Of a DNA stretch of 64,000 bases, positions 52,744-59,234 are shown piece after piece. The notes under the pieces are model-generated. The model was not told the DNA's origin. It searched no databases and saw only the letters and a program-made list of their open reading frames with translations. The DNA comes from Tropicimonas_B omnivorans (GTDB lineage: Bacteria > Pseudomonadota > Alphaproteobacteria > Rhodobacterales > Rhodobacteraceae), in contig NZ_JAVRHL010000003.1 in assembly GCF_031846565.1 (NCBI RefSeq), positions 186,001 to 250,000 of the forward strand, written 5' to 3'. Position 1 is the first letter of the stretch; the number at the start of each line of letters is the position of its first letter. A program made the position numbers and the translations under genes.

Positions 52744-52830
52744 GACGGCGGCACCAGGGAGGAGGAGAGGTGCCGCCGCCATTGTCAGAACGCCCAGGGA
52801 GGAGGAGAGGGCGCCCCGATCTGAAACTGG
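52744..52830 (-). ncRNA. CcsR-like sRNA unit 4
   Basis: Two stem-loops with CCUCCUCCC loops (motifs at 52757-52765 and 52797-52805 on the plus strand as GGGAGGAGG). The second stem is CGCCC / GGGCG, fully paired. The spacer hairpin beside it (52831-52851) also contains the motif by chance variation of its loop. Confidence 0.75.
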
Positions 52831-52853
52831 CCTTCCCGGGAGGAGGGAAGGAG

Positions 52854-52940
52854 GACGGCGGCACCAGGGAGGAGGAGAGGTGCCGCCGCCATTGTCAGAA
52901 CGCCCAGGGAGGAGGAGAGGGCGCCCCGATCTGAAACTGG
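52854..52940 (-). ncRNA. CcsR-like sRNA unit 3
   Basis: Motifs at 52867-52875 and 52907-52915 lie in the loops of two hairpins. The sequence is almost identical to unit 4, with the fully paired CGCCC / GGGCG stem. Confidence 0.75.
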
Positions 52941-52963
52941 CCTTCCCGGGAGGGGGGAAGGAG

Positions 52964-53050
52964 GACGGCGGCACCAGGGAGGAGGAGAGGTGCCGCCGCC
53001 ATTGTCAGAACGCCCAGGGAGGAGGAGAGGACGTCCCGATCTGAAACTGG
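52964..53050 (-). ncRNA. CcsR-like sRNA unit 2
   Basis: Motifs at 52977-52985 and 53017-53025. The second stem has the GGACG variant also seen in unit 5, so two stem subtypes alternate 2 and 5 against 3 and 4. Confidence 0.75.
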
Positions 53051-53073
53051 CCTTCCCGGGAGGGGGGAAGGAG

Positions 53074-53150
53074 GGCGGCGGCACCAGGGAGGAGGAGAGG
53101 TGCAGCCAGCCATATCAGGAAGCGCCAGGGAGGAGGACGGCGCGTCCCGA
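53074..53150 (-). ncRNA. CcsR-like sRNA unit 1 (5'-most, diverged)
   Basis: Motifs at 53087-53095 and 53128-53136. The loops are kept but the stems have changed (GCACC / GGTGC only; GCGCC / GGCGC). It lies directly after the DUF1127 stop codon, so it could be excised from that gene's 3' UTR. Confidence 0.7.
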
Positions 53151-53161
53151 ATGAGAAGTCC

Positions 53162-53380
53162 TCAGAGGCCCGCGGCTTCGCGCGAGATGCCCTCGATATT
53201 GGAGCGGTGCATGCCGAGATCGGCAAGCTCGCGGTCCGTCAGGTTGCCCAGCTCGCGGCGGGTCTGGCGGTAGAGTTTCATCTTGGTGCGGGTCGCTTCG
53301 TCGCGGCGGAACATGGCCGTCGCCCAGCCGAAGATGCCCGTGGTGCCGCTCATGCGGTCTGTGTTTGCTGCGTATGCCAT
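53162..53380 (-). CDS. Small DUF1127 protein (CcaF1-like RNA-binding protein)
   Basis: This 72-residue basic protein has the DUF1127 domain in its C-terminal half: YRQTRRELGNLTDRELADLGMHRSNIEGISREA. The GN/D-LTDRELADLGMHRSNI signature is complete. AGAGGA lies 9 bp upstream of the ATG at 53380. In Rhodobacter sphaeroides the homologous gene (RSP_6037, CcaF1) lies directly ahead of the sRNAs CcsR1-4; the protein binds RNA and affects their maturation. The same order here, with the sRNA array in the 3' UTR, supports the assignment. Confidence 0.9.
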   Translation of the reverse strand: MAYAANTDRMSGTTGIFGWATAMFRRDEATRTKMKLYRQTRRELGNLTDRELADLGMHRSNIEGISREAAGL

Positions 53381-53660
53381 ATGCTCAATCCTCTTCGTCT
53401 CGTAACGCCACCAGAGGCTTCGTCCTCTATCCGTGTGGCGGCAGGCTCCGTGTCCTGCTGTCGAGATCGAATTTGAGACTTTTGCTGCGCTTGCACAACG
53501 CCCGAAGCTTCAACGCCGCCATGCGGCAATTGCATAAGTCATGCTGACCTATCGTCACTGAACCGTTACCCTGGCCCTCTACCGGACCCGGTCGCCCGCT
53601 TGCCTTCCGGGCGCCAGTTCTAAAGGGTGCGCTCGCCTGAAGGACAGGGAGGCTGAGATC

Positions 53661-54737
53661 ATGGCGGCACGACGCGAGGATATTCTGGAGGCTCTCAAGG
53701 GGGTGGCGCTGCCCGGCGGCGGCGACCTCGTCTCGGCCGATATGGTCCGTGCCCTGGGAGTCGAGCCAAGCGGAGCGGTGCGCTTCGTCATCGAGGCGCC
53801 GAACGCCGACATGGCCCGGTCGCTCGAGGGCGTTCGCGTCGCGGCGGAAGGGGCGGTGAGCCAGGTGGCCGGTGTCACTTCCGCGGCCGCCGTTCTCACC
53901 GCGCACGGTCCCGCCGAAAAGGGACCGCCGCCCCAGATGAAGGTGGGACGCCATCCCACACCGCAGCAGGGCGGTCCCGCGCGGCTCGAGGGAATCGACC
54001 GGATCGTCGCCGTCGCCAGCGGCAAGGGCGGCGTCGGCAAGTCGACGGTCGCCTCCAACCTTGCCGTCGCGCTCGCCCGGGAAGGGCGGCGCGTCGGCCT
54101 GCTCGACGCCGACATCTACGGGCCGTCCCAGCCGCGGATGATGGGAACCACGAAGCGCCCGTCCTCCGAGGACGGCGAGCGGATCGACCCGCTGCACGCC
54201 CACGGGGTCACCCTCATGTCCATTGGCAACATGATGAAGGAGGACGAGGCGCTGGTCTGGCGTGGGCCCATGCTGATGGGCGCGCTGCAGCAGCTCATGA
54301 CCCAGGTGAACTGGGGGAGGCTCGATATCCTCGTCGTCGATCTGCCTCCGGGCACGGGCGACGTCCAGCTCACCCTCTGCCAGCGGTACCAGCTCACGGG
54401 CGCCATCGTCGTCTCCACCCCTCAGGATGTCGCGCTGCTCGATGCGCGGCGGGCCATCGACATGTTCGGCAAGCTCAAGACGCCGGTGCTCGGCCTGATC
54501 GAGAACATGTCCACCTATGTCTGTCCGCAATGCGGGCATGAGGCACATCTCTTCGGTCATGGCGGCGTGGAGGCCGAGGCGCGGAAGATCGACGTGCCGT
54601 TCCTCGGTGCACTGCCGCTCGAACTGGAAACGCGGCTCGCCGGCGATTCCGGCACGCCCGTCGCGGCCGGCAGCGGAAAGGCGGCAAACGCCTACGCAGA
54701 ACTCGCCCGGCGCCTCATCGGCGGCGGAATGGGCTGA
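53661..54737 (+). CDS. apbC: Mrp/NBP35-family Fe-S cluster carrier ATPase
   Basis: This 358-residue P-loop ATPase has an N-terminal DUF59/MIP18-like domain (residues 1-80) and the Mrp core. It carries the deviant Walker A GKGGVGKST near residue 122, VDLPPGTGDVQLTL, and the cluster-binding CPQC pair near residue 290. It moves [4Fe-4S] clusters onto target proteins in the cytoplasm. It is a single gene. A GC-rich hairpin (CCGGGCC / GGCCCGG) about 65 bp after the stop may act as its terminator. Confidence 0.95.
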   Translation: MAARREDILEALKGVALPGGGDLVSADMVRALGVEPSGAVRFVIEAPNADMARSLEGVRVAAEGAVSQVAGVTSAAAVLTAHGPAEKGPPPQMKVGRHPTPQQGGPARLEGIDRIVAVASGKGGVGKSTVASNLAVALAREGRRVGLLDADIYGPSQPRMMGTTKRPSSEDGERIDPLHAHGVTLMSIGNMMKEDEALVWRGPMLMGALQQLMTQVNWGRLDILVVDLPPGTGDVQLTLCQRYQLTGAIVVSTPQDVALLDARRAIDMFGKLKTPVLGLIENMSTYVCPQCGHEAHLFGHGGVEAEARKIDVPFLGALPLELETRLAGDSGTPVAAGSGKAANAYAELARRLIGGGMG

Positions 54738-55249
54738 GATCCCATTGCCGCCCCCGGTCCGGGCCGGCGAGTCGCGGGGCAGGTAGGATTTCGTGGTGAC
54801 ACGAGCCGGGCCTGCGGCCCGGCCCGGCCTCCCCGGCGGGCGTAAAACCCCTGTAACGTATTGATCTTGCGGCACACGTTGCGAATTTGTCCCAGCGCGG
54901 TGGGTCGAGTTCCCACGTGTCTTCCATCCTGAACCCGTTTCAGAGATCACAGCGCCGCGATCGGGCGTGAATCACGCGTGATTCTGTGGGTAACCAGTCA
55001 AGCACGCTTTCTACCACCTTGGTATTTTGCACTCCGACCTGTTGCAGTCGGGTCATCCAGCCACGTCAGCCTCACCGTCAATCTTATAGGGCGAATCGCT
55101 AGATGTGGTGAAAAGCGGCTGTTTTACATCAACATTCACACGGTTTGGCGGTCCGAGCTTGACTCCGGGCCACGTCCTGCGTCAGCGCGAATCTCCACGA
55201 ATAGTCGCATCTCCCATTTCATGGGCTTGCGTGGGCAGGCGCTCCATGG
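54738..55249 (+). other. Long non-coding region ahead of the cell-division cluster
   Basis: No gene was found in about 510 bp. Base composition becomes less GC-rich after 54840. A perfect 16-bp palindrome GAATCACGCGTGATTC lies at 54969-54984 and contains two GANTC (CcrM) sites; three more GANTC sites lie at 55093, 55161 and 55189. It probably contains the promoter(s) of the mraZ leader. RNase P RNA was looked for and not found. Confidence 0.5.
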
Positions 55250-55484
55250 CAAAACTTTCCTACGTTGAGAGCGGAACCAAAAAAGCGGGCCGACAAAGAG
55301 CACCGCAAAGACTTCCCCAAGTCAGGTTTCATACAGGCAATCCGCTACTCGATAAAAAAGAGATCCGGCGCGCAGCGAGCAGACATCCCCCCAGGTGGCT
55401 CCGCGATCGGACGAACCCAGTAATGGGACGAGGGCGGCGGATCGGACAATGGCAGCAGTCCGATCCGCCGTTTTTCTTTTCCTG
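55250..55484 (+). ncRNA. UpsM-like leader sRNA upstream of mraZ
   Basis: A terminator-ended, structured leader sits immediately before mraZ. Elements are a small hairpin GACTT-CCCC-AAGTC (55310-55323), several A-rich single-stranded tracts, and a strong terminator at 55436-55480 that lies only 14-30 bp before the mraZ start. Rhodobacter sphaeroides has an extended dcw leader that yields the sRNA UpsM by premature termination. The 5' end here was not determined and is an estimate. Sequence identity to UpsM could not be checked. Confidence 0.6.
55436..55480 (+). terminator. Strong intrinsic terminator just upstream of mraZ
   Basis: A perfect 12-bp stem GGCGGATCGGAC / GTCCGATCCGCC with a 10-nt loop is followed by GTTTTTCTTTT. 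It would end most leader transcripts before the dcw genes, so expression of mraZ onward needs read-through. Confidence 0.9.
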
Positions 55485-55493
55485 GGGCGGTAA

Positions 55494-56021
55494 TTGAGGG
55501 CGTGGCACGCGTTGCAGGAAACGTTCCGGGGCGAAGGCCTGCACAAATTGGACGGAAAGGGCCGGATTTCGATCCTGGCTGATTTCCGTCGTGTGCTCCT
55601 TGCCCAGGATTCCAGCGCCGTCGACGGAAAAAATCCAGAACTTACAGTTGTTTACGGCCATCCGGCCCAGAAGTACCTCGAATGCCATTCGGCCGAGGGA
55701 ATTCAGGAAGTCGACCGCCGTATTTCGTTGATGCCGATGGGGTCCGAAACCCGCCGAAAGGTCGAGCGAATCTATTACGGCCTCTCCGTGAAGGTTCGTC
55801 TCGACGATAATGGAAGACTCGTTCTCAATCCCCGGATGCGCGCGAAGCTCGGCGACACGACGGATGTCTACATGACCGGCGCCGGCGCGACCTTCCAGAT
55901 CTGGAACCCTGCCGTCTTCGAACGGCTCCGCGGCCCGATCTTCGATGCGCCGATCGACGAGGACGACGATACCGATTTCGACCCGCAATCGCTGTTCTTC
56001 GATCCGGACGGGGGGATCTGA
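55494..56021 (+). CDS. mraZ: Transcriptional regulator MraZ
   Basis: This protein of about 169-175 residues is the first of the division and cell-wall cluster. It has two SpoVT/AbrB-like DNA-binding halves with the motifs KLDGKGRISIL and RLDDNGRLVLN. The C-terminal tail is acidic (DEDDDTDFDPQ), longer than in E. coli. No ATG exists near the conserved N terminus (ETFRGEGLHKLDGKGR). TTG at 55494 or TTG at 55512 (giving MQETFRGEG) are the candidates, with GAGGGCGTGG between. MraZ usually represses its own operon through TGGG repeats; a clear set was not seen here. Confidence 0.93.
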   Translation: MRAWHALQETFRGEGLHKLDGKGRISILADFRRVLLAQDSSAVDGKNPELTVVYGHPAQKYLECHSAEGIQEVDRRISLMPMGSETRRKVERIYYGLSVKVRLDDNGRLVLNPRMRAKLGDTTDVYMTGAGATFQIWNPAVFERLRGPIFDAPIDEDDDTDFDPQSLFFDPDGGI

Positions 56022-56024
56022 GCC

Positions 56025-57035
56025 ATGGCATCGGCCGACACGGCTCCCGAAGCGCCGAAGGGTCCGCATGTTCCGGTGCTCATCGATGCGCTCATCGAGG
56101 AGGTTTCTCCGGTGCGCGGGACCTGGCTCGACGGGACGTTCGGCGCGGGCGGCTACACCGAGCGACTGCTGCAGGCCGGGGCGGACCGGGTGATCGCTCT
56201 CGACCGGGATCCCACCGCCATCGAGGCCGCCGAGCCGATGCAGGCGCGCTGGGGCGACCGGCTCGACCTCCGCCTCTCCCGGTTTTCCGAGCTGGACGCG
56301 CAGGGCGATGCGCTGGACGGCGTCGCGCTCGACCTCGGCGTCTCCTCCATGCAGATCGACCGCCCGGAACGCGGCTTTTCCTTCCAGAAGGACGGCCCGC
56401 TCGACATGCGCATGGGCGATGACGGCCCGAGCGCCGCGGACCTCGTGAACACCGCCGAGGAGGCGGAACTCGCCGATATCCTCTTCCACTACGGCGAGGA
56501 GCGGGCGTCCCGCCGGATCGCACGGGCCATCCTGCGCGCCCGCCCGTTCGAGACGACCGGGCAGCTGGCGGAGGTGATCGCGTCCTGCCTGCCGCGACAG
56601 AAGCCGGGACAGATGCATCCCGCGACGCGCTCCTTCCAGGCGATCCGGATCGCGGTGAACGACGAGATGGGCGAGCTGGCCCGCGGGCTTGCCGCGGCCG
56701 AGCGCGCTCTGAAACCGGGCGGAGCGCTCGCCGTCGTGACCTTCCATTCGCTGGAGGACCGCGTGGTGAAGAGGTATCTCGCGGAGCAGACCGGCGCCGT
56801 CGGGCAGGGCAGCCGCCATGCGCCGGCGATGGCGCCGCGCACGCCGCGATTCGAGCAACGCCGCCGCAAGGCGACCGCGCCCGGCGACGCTGAGATCGCA
56901 GGCAATCCGCGCGCGCGCTCGGCCAAGCTGCGCGTCGCGTTCAGAACGGACGCCGAGGCGAACCCGCCCCGGCGCAGCGCGCTCGGCCTGCCCGGGCCGA
57001 AGGACTGGTGGCTGGAAACGGGGAACAGGGAATGA
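56025..57035 (+). CDS. rsmH: 16S rRNA (cytosine(1402)-N(4))-methyltransferase
   Basis: This 336-residue SAM-dependent enzyme (formerly MraW) has HVPVLIDALIEEV at its start, the SAM loop DGTFGAGGYTERLL near residue 37, LDLGVSSMQIDRPERGFSF near 105 and the C-terminal VTFHSLEDRVVKRYL. It methylates 16S rRNA at C1402. It follows mraZ after 3 bases and overlaps ftsL by 4 bases. Confidence 0.97.
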   Translation: MASADTAPEAPKGPHVPVLIDALIEEVSPVRGTWLDGTFGAGGYTERLLQAGADRVIALDRDPTAIEAAEPMQARWGDRLDLRLSRFSELDAQGDALDGVALDLGVSSMQIDRPERGFSFQKDGPLDMRMGDDGPSAADLVNTAEEAELADILFHYGEERASRRIARAILRARPFETTGQLAEVIASCLPRQKPGQMHPATRSFQAIRIAVNDEMGELARGLAAAERALKPGGALAVVTFHSLEDRVVKRYLAEQTGAVGQGSRHAPAMAPRTPRFEQRRRKATAPGDAEIAGNPRARSAKLRVAFRTDAEANPPRRSALGLPGPKDWWLETGNRE

Positions 57036-57400
57036 GAGGACTTCTCTACGTCGCCTCCGCACTCGCGGTGATGGCGCTGGCGTTCTGGGCCTACCAGGAG
57101 AACTACCGCACGCAGGCGTCGATCCGCGCCAACTCGGAGGTCAGCCGGGACATCGGCCGCCTGCGGGAAACGCTGTCGATCCTGAAGGCCGAATGGGCGT
57201 ATCTCAACCGGCCCTCGCGGCTTGCGGATCTGGCGGAGATGAACTTCGACAAGCTCGGGCTTTTGCCGGTCGAGAAGACCCAGTTCGCACGGCCCGATCA
57301 GCTTCCCTATCCCCCGGCGGGACTGGCGCGCGTCGGCGCGCCGGTCGACCTCGTCGGCGTGGTTCCCCAATTCGCCCCCGACGGTGAGGACTGGCCATGA
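57032..57400 (+). CDS. ftsL: Cell division protein FtsL
   Basis: This 122-residue bitopic inner-membrane protein has one N-terminal membrane segment (LLYVASALAVMALAFWAYQ) and a periplasmic coiled coil (NSEVSRDIGRLRETLSILKAEWAYLNRPSRLADLA). FtsL joins FtsB and FtsQ to activate septal wall synthesis. The ATG at 57032 overlaps the rsmH stop (ATGA). The sequence is poorly conserved, so identity rests on position, topology and the LKAEWAYLNRPSRL block. Confidence 0.9.
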   Translation: MRGLLYVASALAVMALAFWAYQENYRTQASIRANSEVSRDIGRLRETLSILKAEWAYLNRPSRLADLAEMNFDKLGLLPVEKTQFARPDQLPYPPAGLARVGAPVDLVGVVPQFAPDGEDWP

Positions 57401-59184
57401 TCCGCACGCCCCTTCGTCCCCTCGCCCGTATCCTCAAGGCCCGCGAGGACGGTGAGGATCCCGGCCTGATCGAGCGCGAGAATCGCCGCAAGCGCCGCGA
57501 TGCGGATCGGGACCGCAAGCGCCTGCGGGCCCAGGGACGTCTCCTTGTCCTCGGCCTCTGCTTTTTCGCCGCCTATGCCACCATCGGCGTGCGCATGGGG
57601 ATTCTCGCCAATGTCGAACCGGCCGAGCCGAAGGTCGCGAGCGCGGGGCAGCAGATCGTCACCCAGCGTGCGGACATCACCGACCGCAACGGACGCATCC
57701 TCGCCACCAACCTCGTGACGCGCTCGCTCTATGCGCAGCCGCACCTGATGGTGGAGCCCGAGCGGGCCGCACGCGAGCTGGCCGCGCTCTTCCCCGAAGA
57801 GATGGACGAGGAGCGCCTGCGCGGCTGGTTTACCGGGGAGCGCAAGTTCATCTGGCTGCGCCGCCAGATGAGCCCCGAGCAGATGCAGGCGGTCCACGAT
57901 ATCGGCGAGCCGGGCCTGCTCTTCGGCCCGCGCGAGATGCGCCTCTATCCCAACGGCCCGCTCGCGGCGCACATCCTCGGTGGGTCGCGCTTCGAGAAGG
58001 AGGACGTCAACGCCGCCGAGGTGATCGGCACGGCCGGCGTCGAGAAGGCGTTCGACGAGTATTTGCGCGATCCGTCGCAGGGCGGGGCGCCGCTTGCCCT
58101 CTCCCTGGACATGACCGTTCAGAGCGCCGCGCGCGAGGTCCTGGGCGGCGGGATGCGGTTGATGAATGCCCGCGGTGCCGCCGCCGTCCTGATGGACGTG
58201 CATAGCGGCGAGGTCATTTCGATGCTCTCTCTGCCCGATTTCGATCCCAACGACCGGCCCCGGCCGCTCGCGTCCGGCAACGACCCGTCAGAGAGTCCTC
58301 TCTTCAACCGCGCGGTTCAGGGGGTCTACGAGCTGGGTTCCGTCTTCAAGATCTTCGCCGTGGCGCAGGCCATGGAACTCGGCCTCGTGAACCCCGATAC
58401 GATGATCGACACGAAGGGGCCGCTCGTCTGGGGCCGGTACAGGATACGCGACTTCCACGATTACGGGCCGAGCCTTTCGGTCAAGAACGTGATCGTCGAG
58501 AGCTCCAACATCGGCACGGCGCATATCGCGATGGACATCGGAGCGGAGCGGCAGGAGGATTTCCTCGCCTCCCTGGGCTTCACCACGCCGACGCAGATCG
58601 AGATGGTCGAGGCGCCGACCGGCAAGCCGCTCCTGCCGCCGAAATGGTCCGAGATCTCGACCATGACGATCAGCTACGGCCACGGCCTGTCCGCCAGCCC
58701 GCTGCACCTCGCCGCGGCCTATTCCACCATCGTGAACGGCGGCACGCGCGTGCACCCGACGCTGGTGAAGCAGGCCGGCCCGCAGAACGGCGAGCGCGTC
58801 ATCAGCGAGCAGACGTCGCGGGCGGCGGTGGACATGTTGCGCGCGGTGGTGACCGAGGGAACGGCCAGCTTCGGGGACGTGGTCGGCTACGAGGTCGCCG
58901 GCAAGACGGGCTCCGCCGACAAGCCGAAGCCCACTGGCGGCTACTACAAGGACCGTGTCATCGCGACCTTCGCCTCGACGTTCCCGGCCAGCGATCCGAA
59001 ATACGTGCTCATCGTCACGCTCGACGAGGGCGAGGACACGATCGGCTCGATGCCGCGCCGGACCGCGGGGTGGACCGCGGTTCCCGTGGCGGCAGCCATG
59101 ATCGAACGCATCGCGCCGCTCCTCGGGCTGAGACCGGCCGTTGAACCTTCTCAGGAGGCTGCGTTAATACCGGCCAATCTCTGA
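57397..59184 (+). CDS. ftsI: Penicillin-binding protein 3, septal transpeptidase
   Basis: This 595-residue bitopic enzyme cross-links septal peptidoglycan. It has a basic cytoplasmic N terminus, one membrane segment (LLVLGLCFFAAYATIGVRM, residues about 49-67), a pedestal domain, and the transpeptidase domain. Active-site motifs are Ser315-x-x-Lys318 (GSVFK), Ser369-x-Asn371 (SSN) and Lys503-Thr-Gly (AGKTGSADKP). It overlaps ftsL by 4 bases. Confidence 0.97.
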   Translation: MIRTPLRPLARILKAREDGEDPGLIERENRRKRRDADRDRKRLRAQGRLLVLGLCFFAAYATIGVRMGILANVEPAEPKVASAGQQIVTQRADITDRNGRILATNLVTRSLYAQPHLMVEPERAARELAALFPEEMDEERLRGWFTGERKFIWLRRQMSPEQMQAVHDIGEPGLLFGPREMRLYPNGPLAAHILGGSRFEKEDVNAAEVIGTAGVEKAFDEYLRDPSQGGAPLALSLDMTVQSAAREVLGGGMRLMNARGAAAVLMDVHSGEVISMLSLPDFDPNDRPRPLASGNDPSESPLFNRAVQGVYELGSVFKIFAVAQAMELGLVNPDTMIDTKGPLVWGRYRIRDFHDYGPSLSVKNVIVESSNIGTAHIAMDIGAERQEDFLASLGFTTPTQIEMVEAPTGKPLLPPKWSEISTMTISYGHGLSASPLHLAAAYSTIVNGGTRVHPTLVKQAGPQNGERVISEQTSRAAVDMLRAVVTEGTASFGDVVGYEVAGKTGSADKPKPTGGYYKDRVIATFASTFPASDPKYVLIVTLDEGEDTIGSMPRRTAGWTAVPVAAAMIERIAPLLGLRPAVEPSQEAALIPANL

Positions 59185-59234
59185 CGCAGGCCGCGGACGG
59201 CCGCGCCACAAGCATGGCAGGGGGCCTTGCATAC

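Larger units (their letters stand above)
52634..53160 (-). repeat. Five tandem 110-bp units (sRNA array)
   Basis: The block GGCGGCACCAGGGAGGAGGA recurs at 110-bp spacing (plus-strand anchors 52638, 52748, 52858, 52968, 53078). Four units are nearly identical and the one nearest the DUF1127 gene has diverged. Each unit on the minus strand carries two stem-loops with CCUCCUCCC loops and a third short hairpin between units (CCTTCCC / GGGAAGG at 52721, 52831, 52941 and 53051). Loops of the first two hairpins are invariant (13 nt); the stem of the third is invariant while its loop varies. Confidence 0.93.

Noticed and set aside
52634..53160. CRISPR array
   Set aside because: Repeat units of 110 bp are contiguous and have no unique spacers. 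No cas genes are nearby.
52529..53226. Several overlapping minus-strand open frames encoding a repeated PPSSFPPPGKASF-type proline-rich peptide
   Set aside because: They arise only because the 110-bp repeat is not a multiple of three and has few stops. The repeat's conservation follows RNA hairpins, not codons, and no start has a sensible ribosome site.
54838..55440. RNase P RNA or chromosome origin upstream of mraZ
   Set aside because: The conserved RNase P segments were not found on either strand. One near-match to a DnaA box (TGTGGGTAA) and a GANTC cluster are too little to call an origin, and no origin-linked genes are present.
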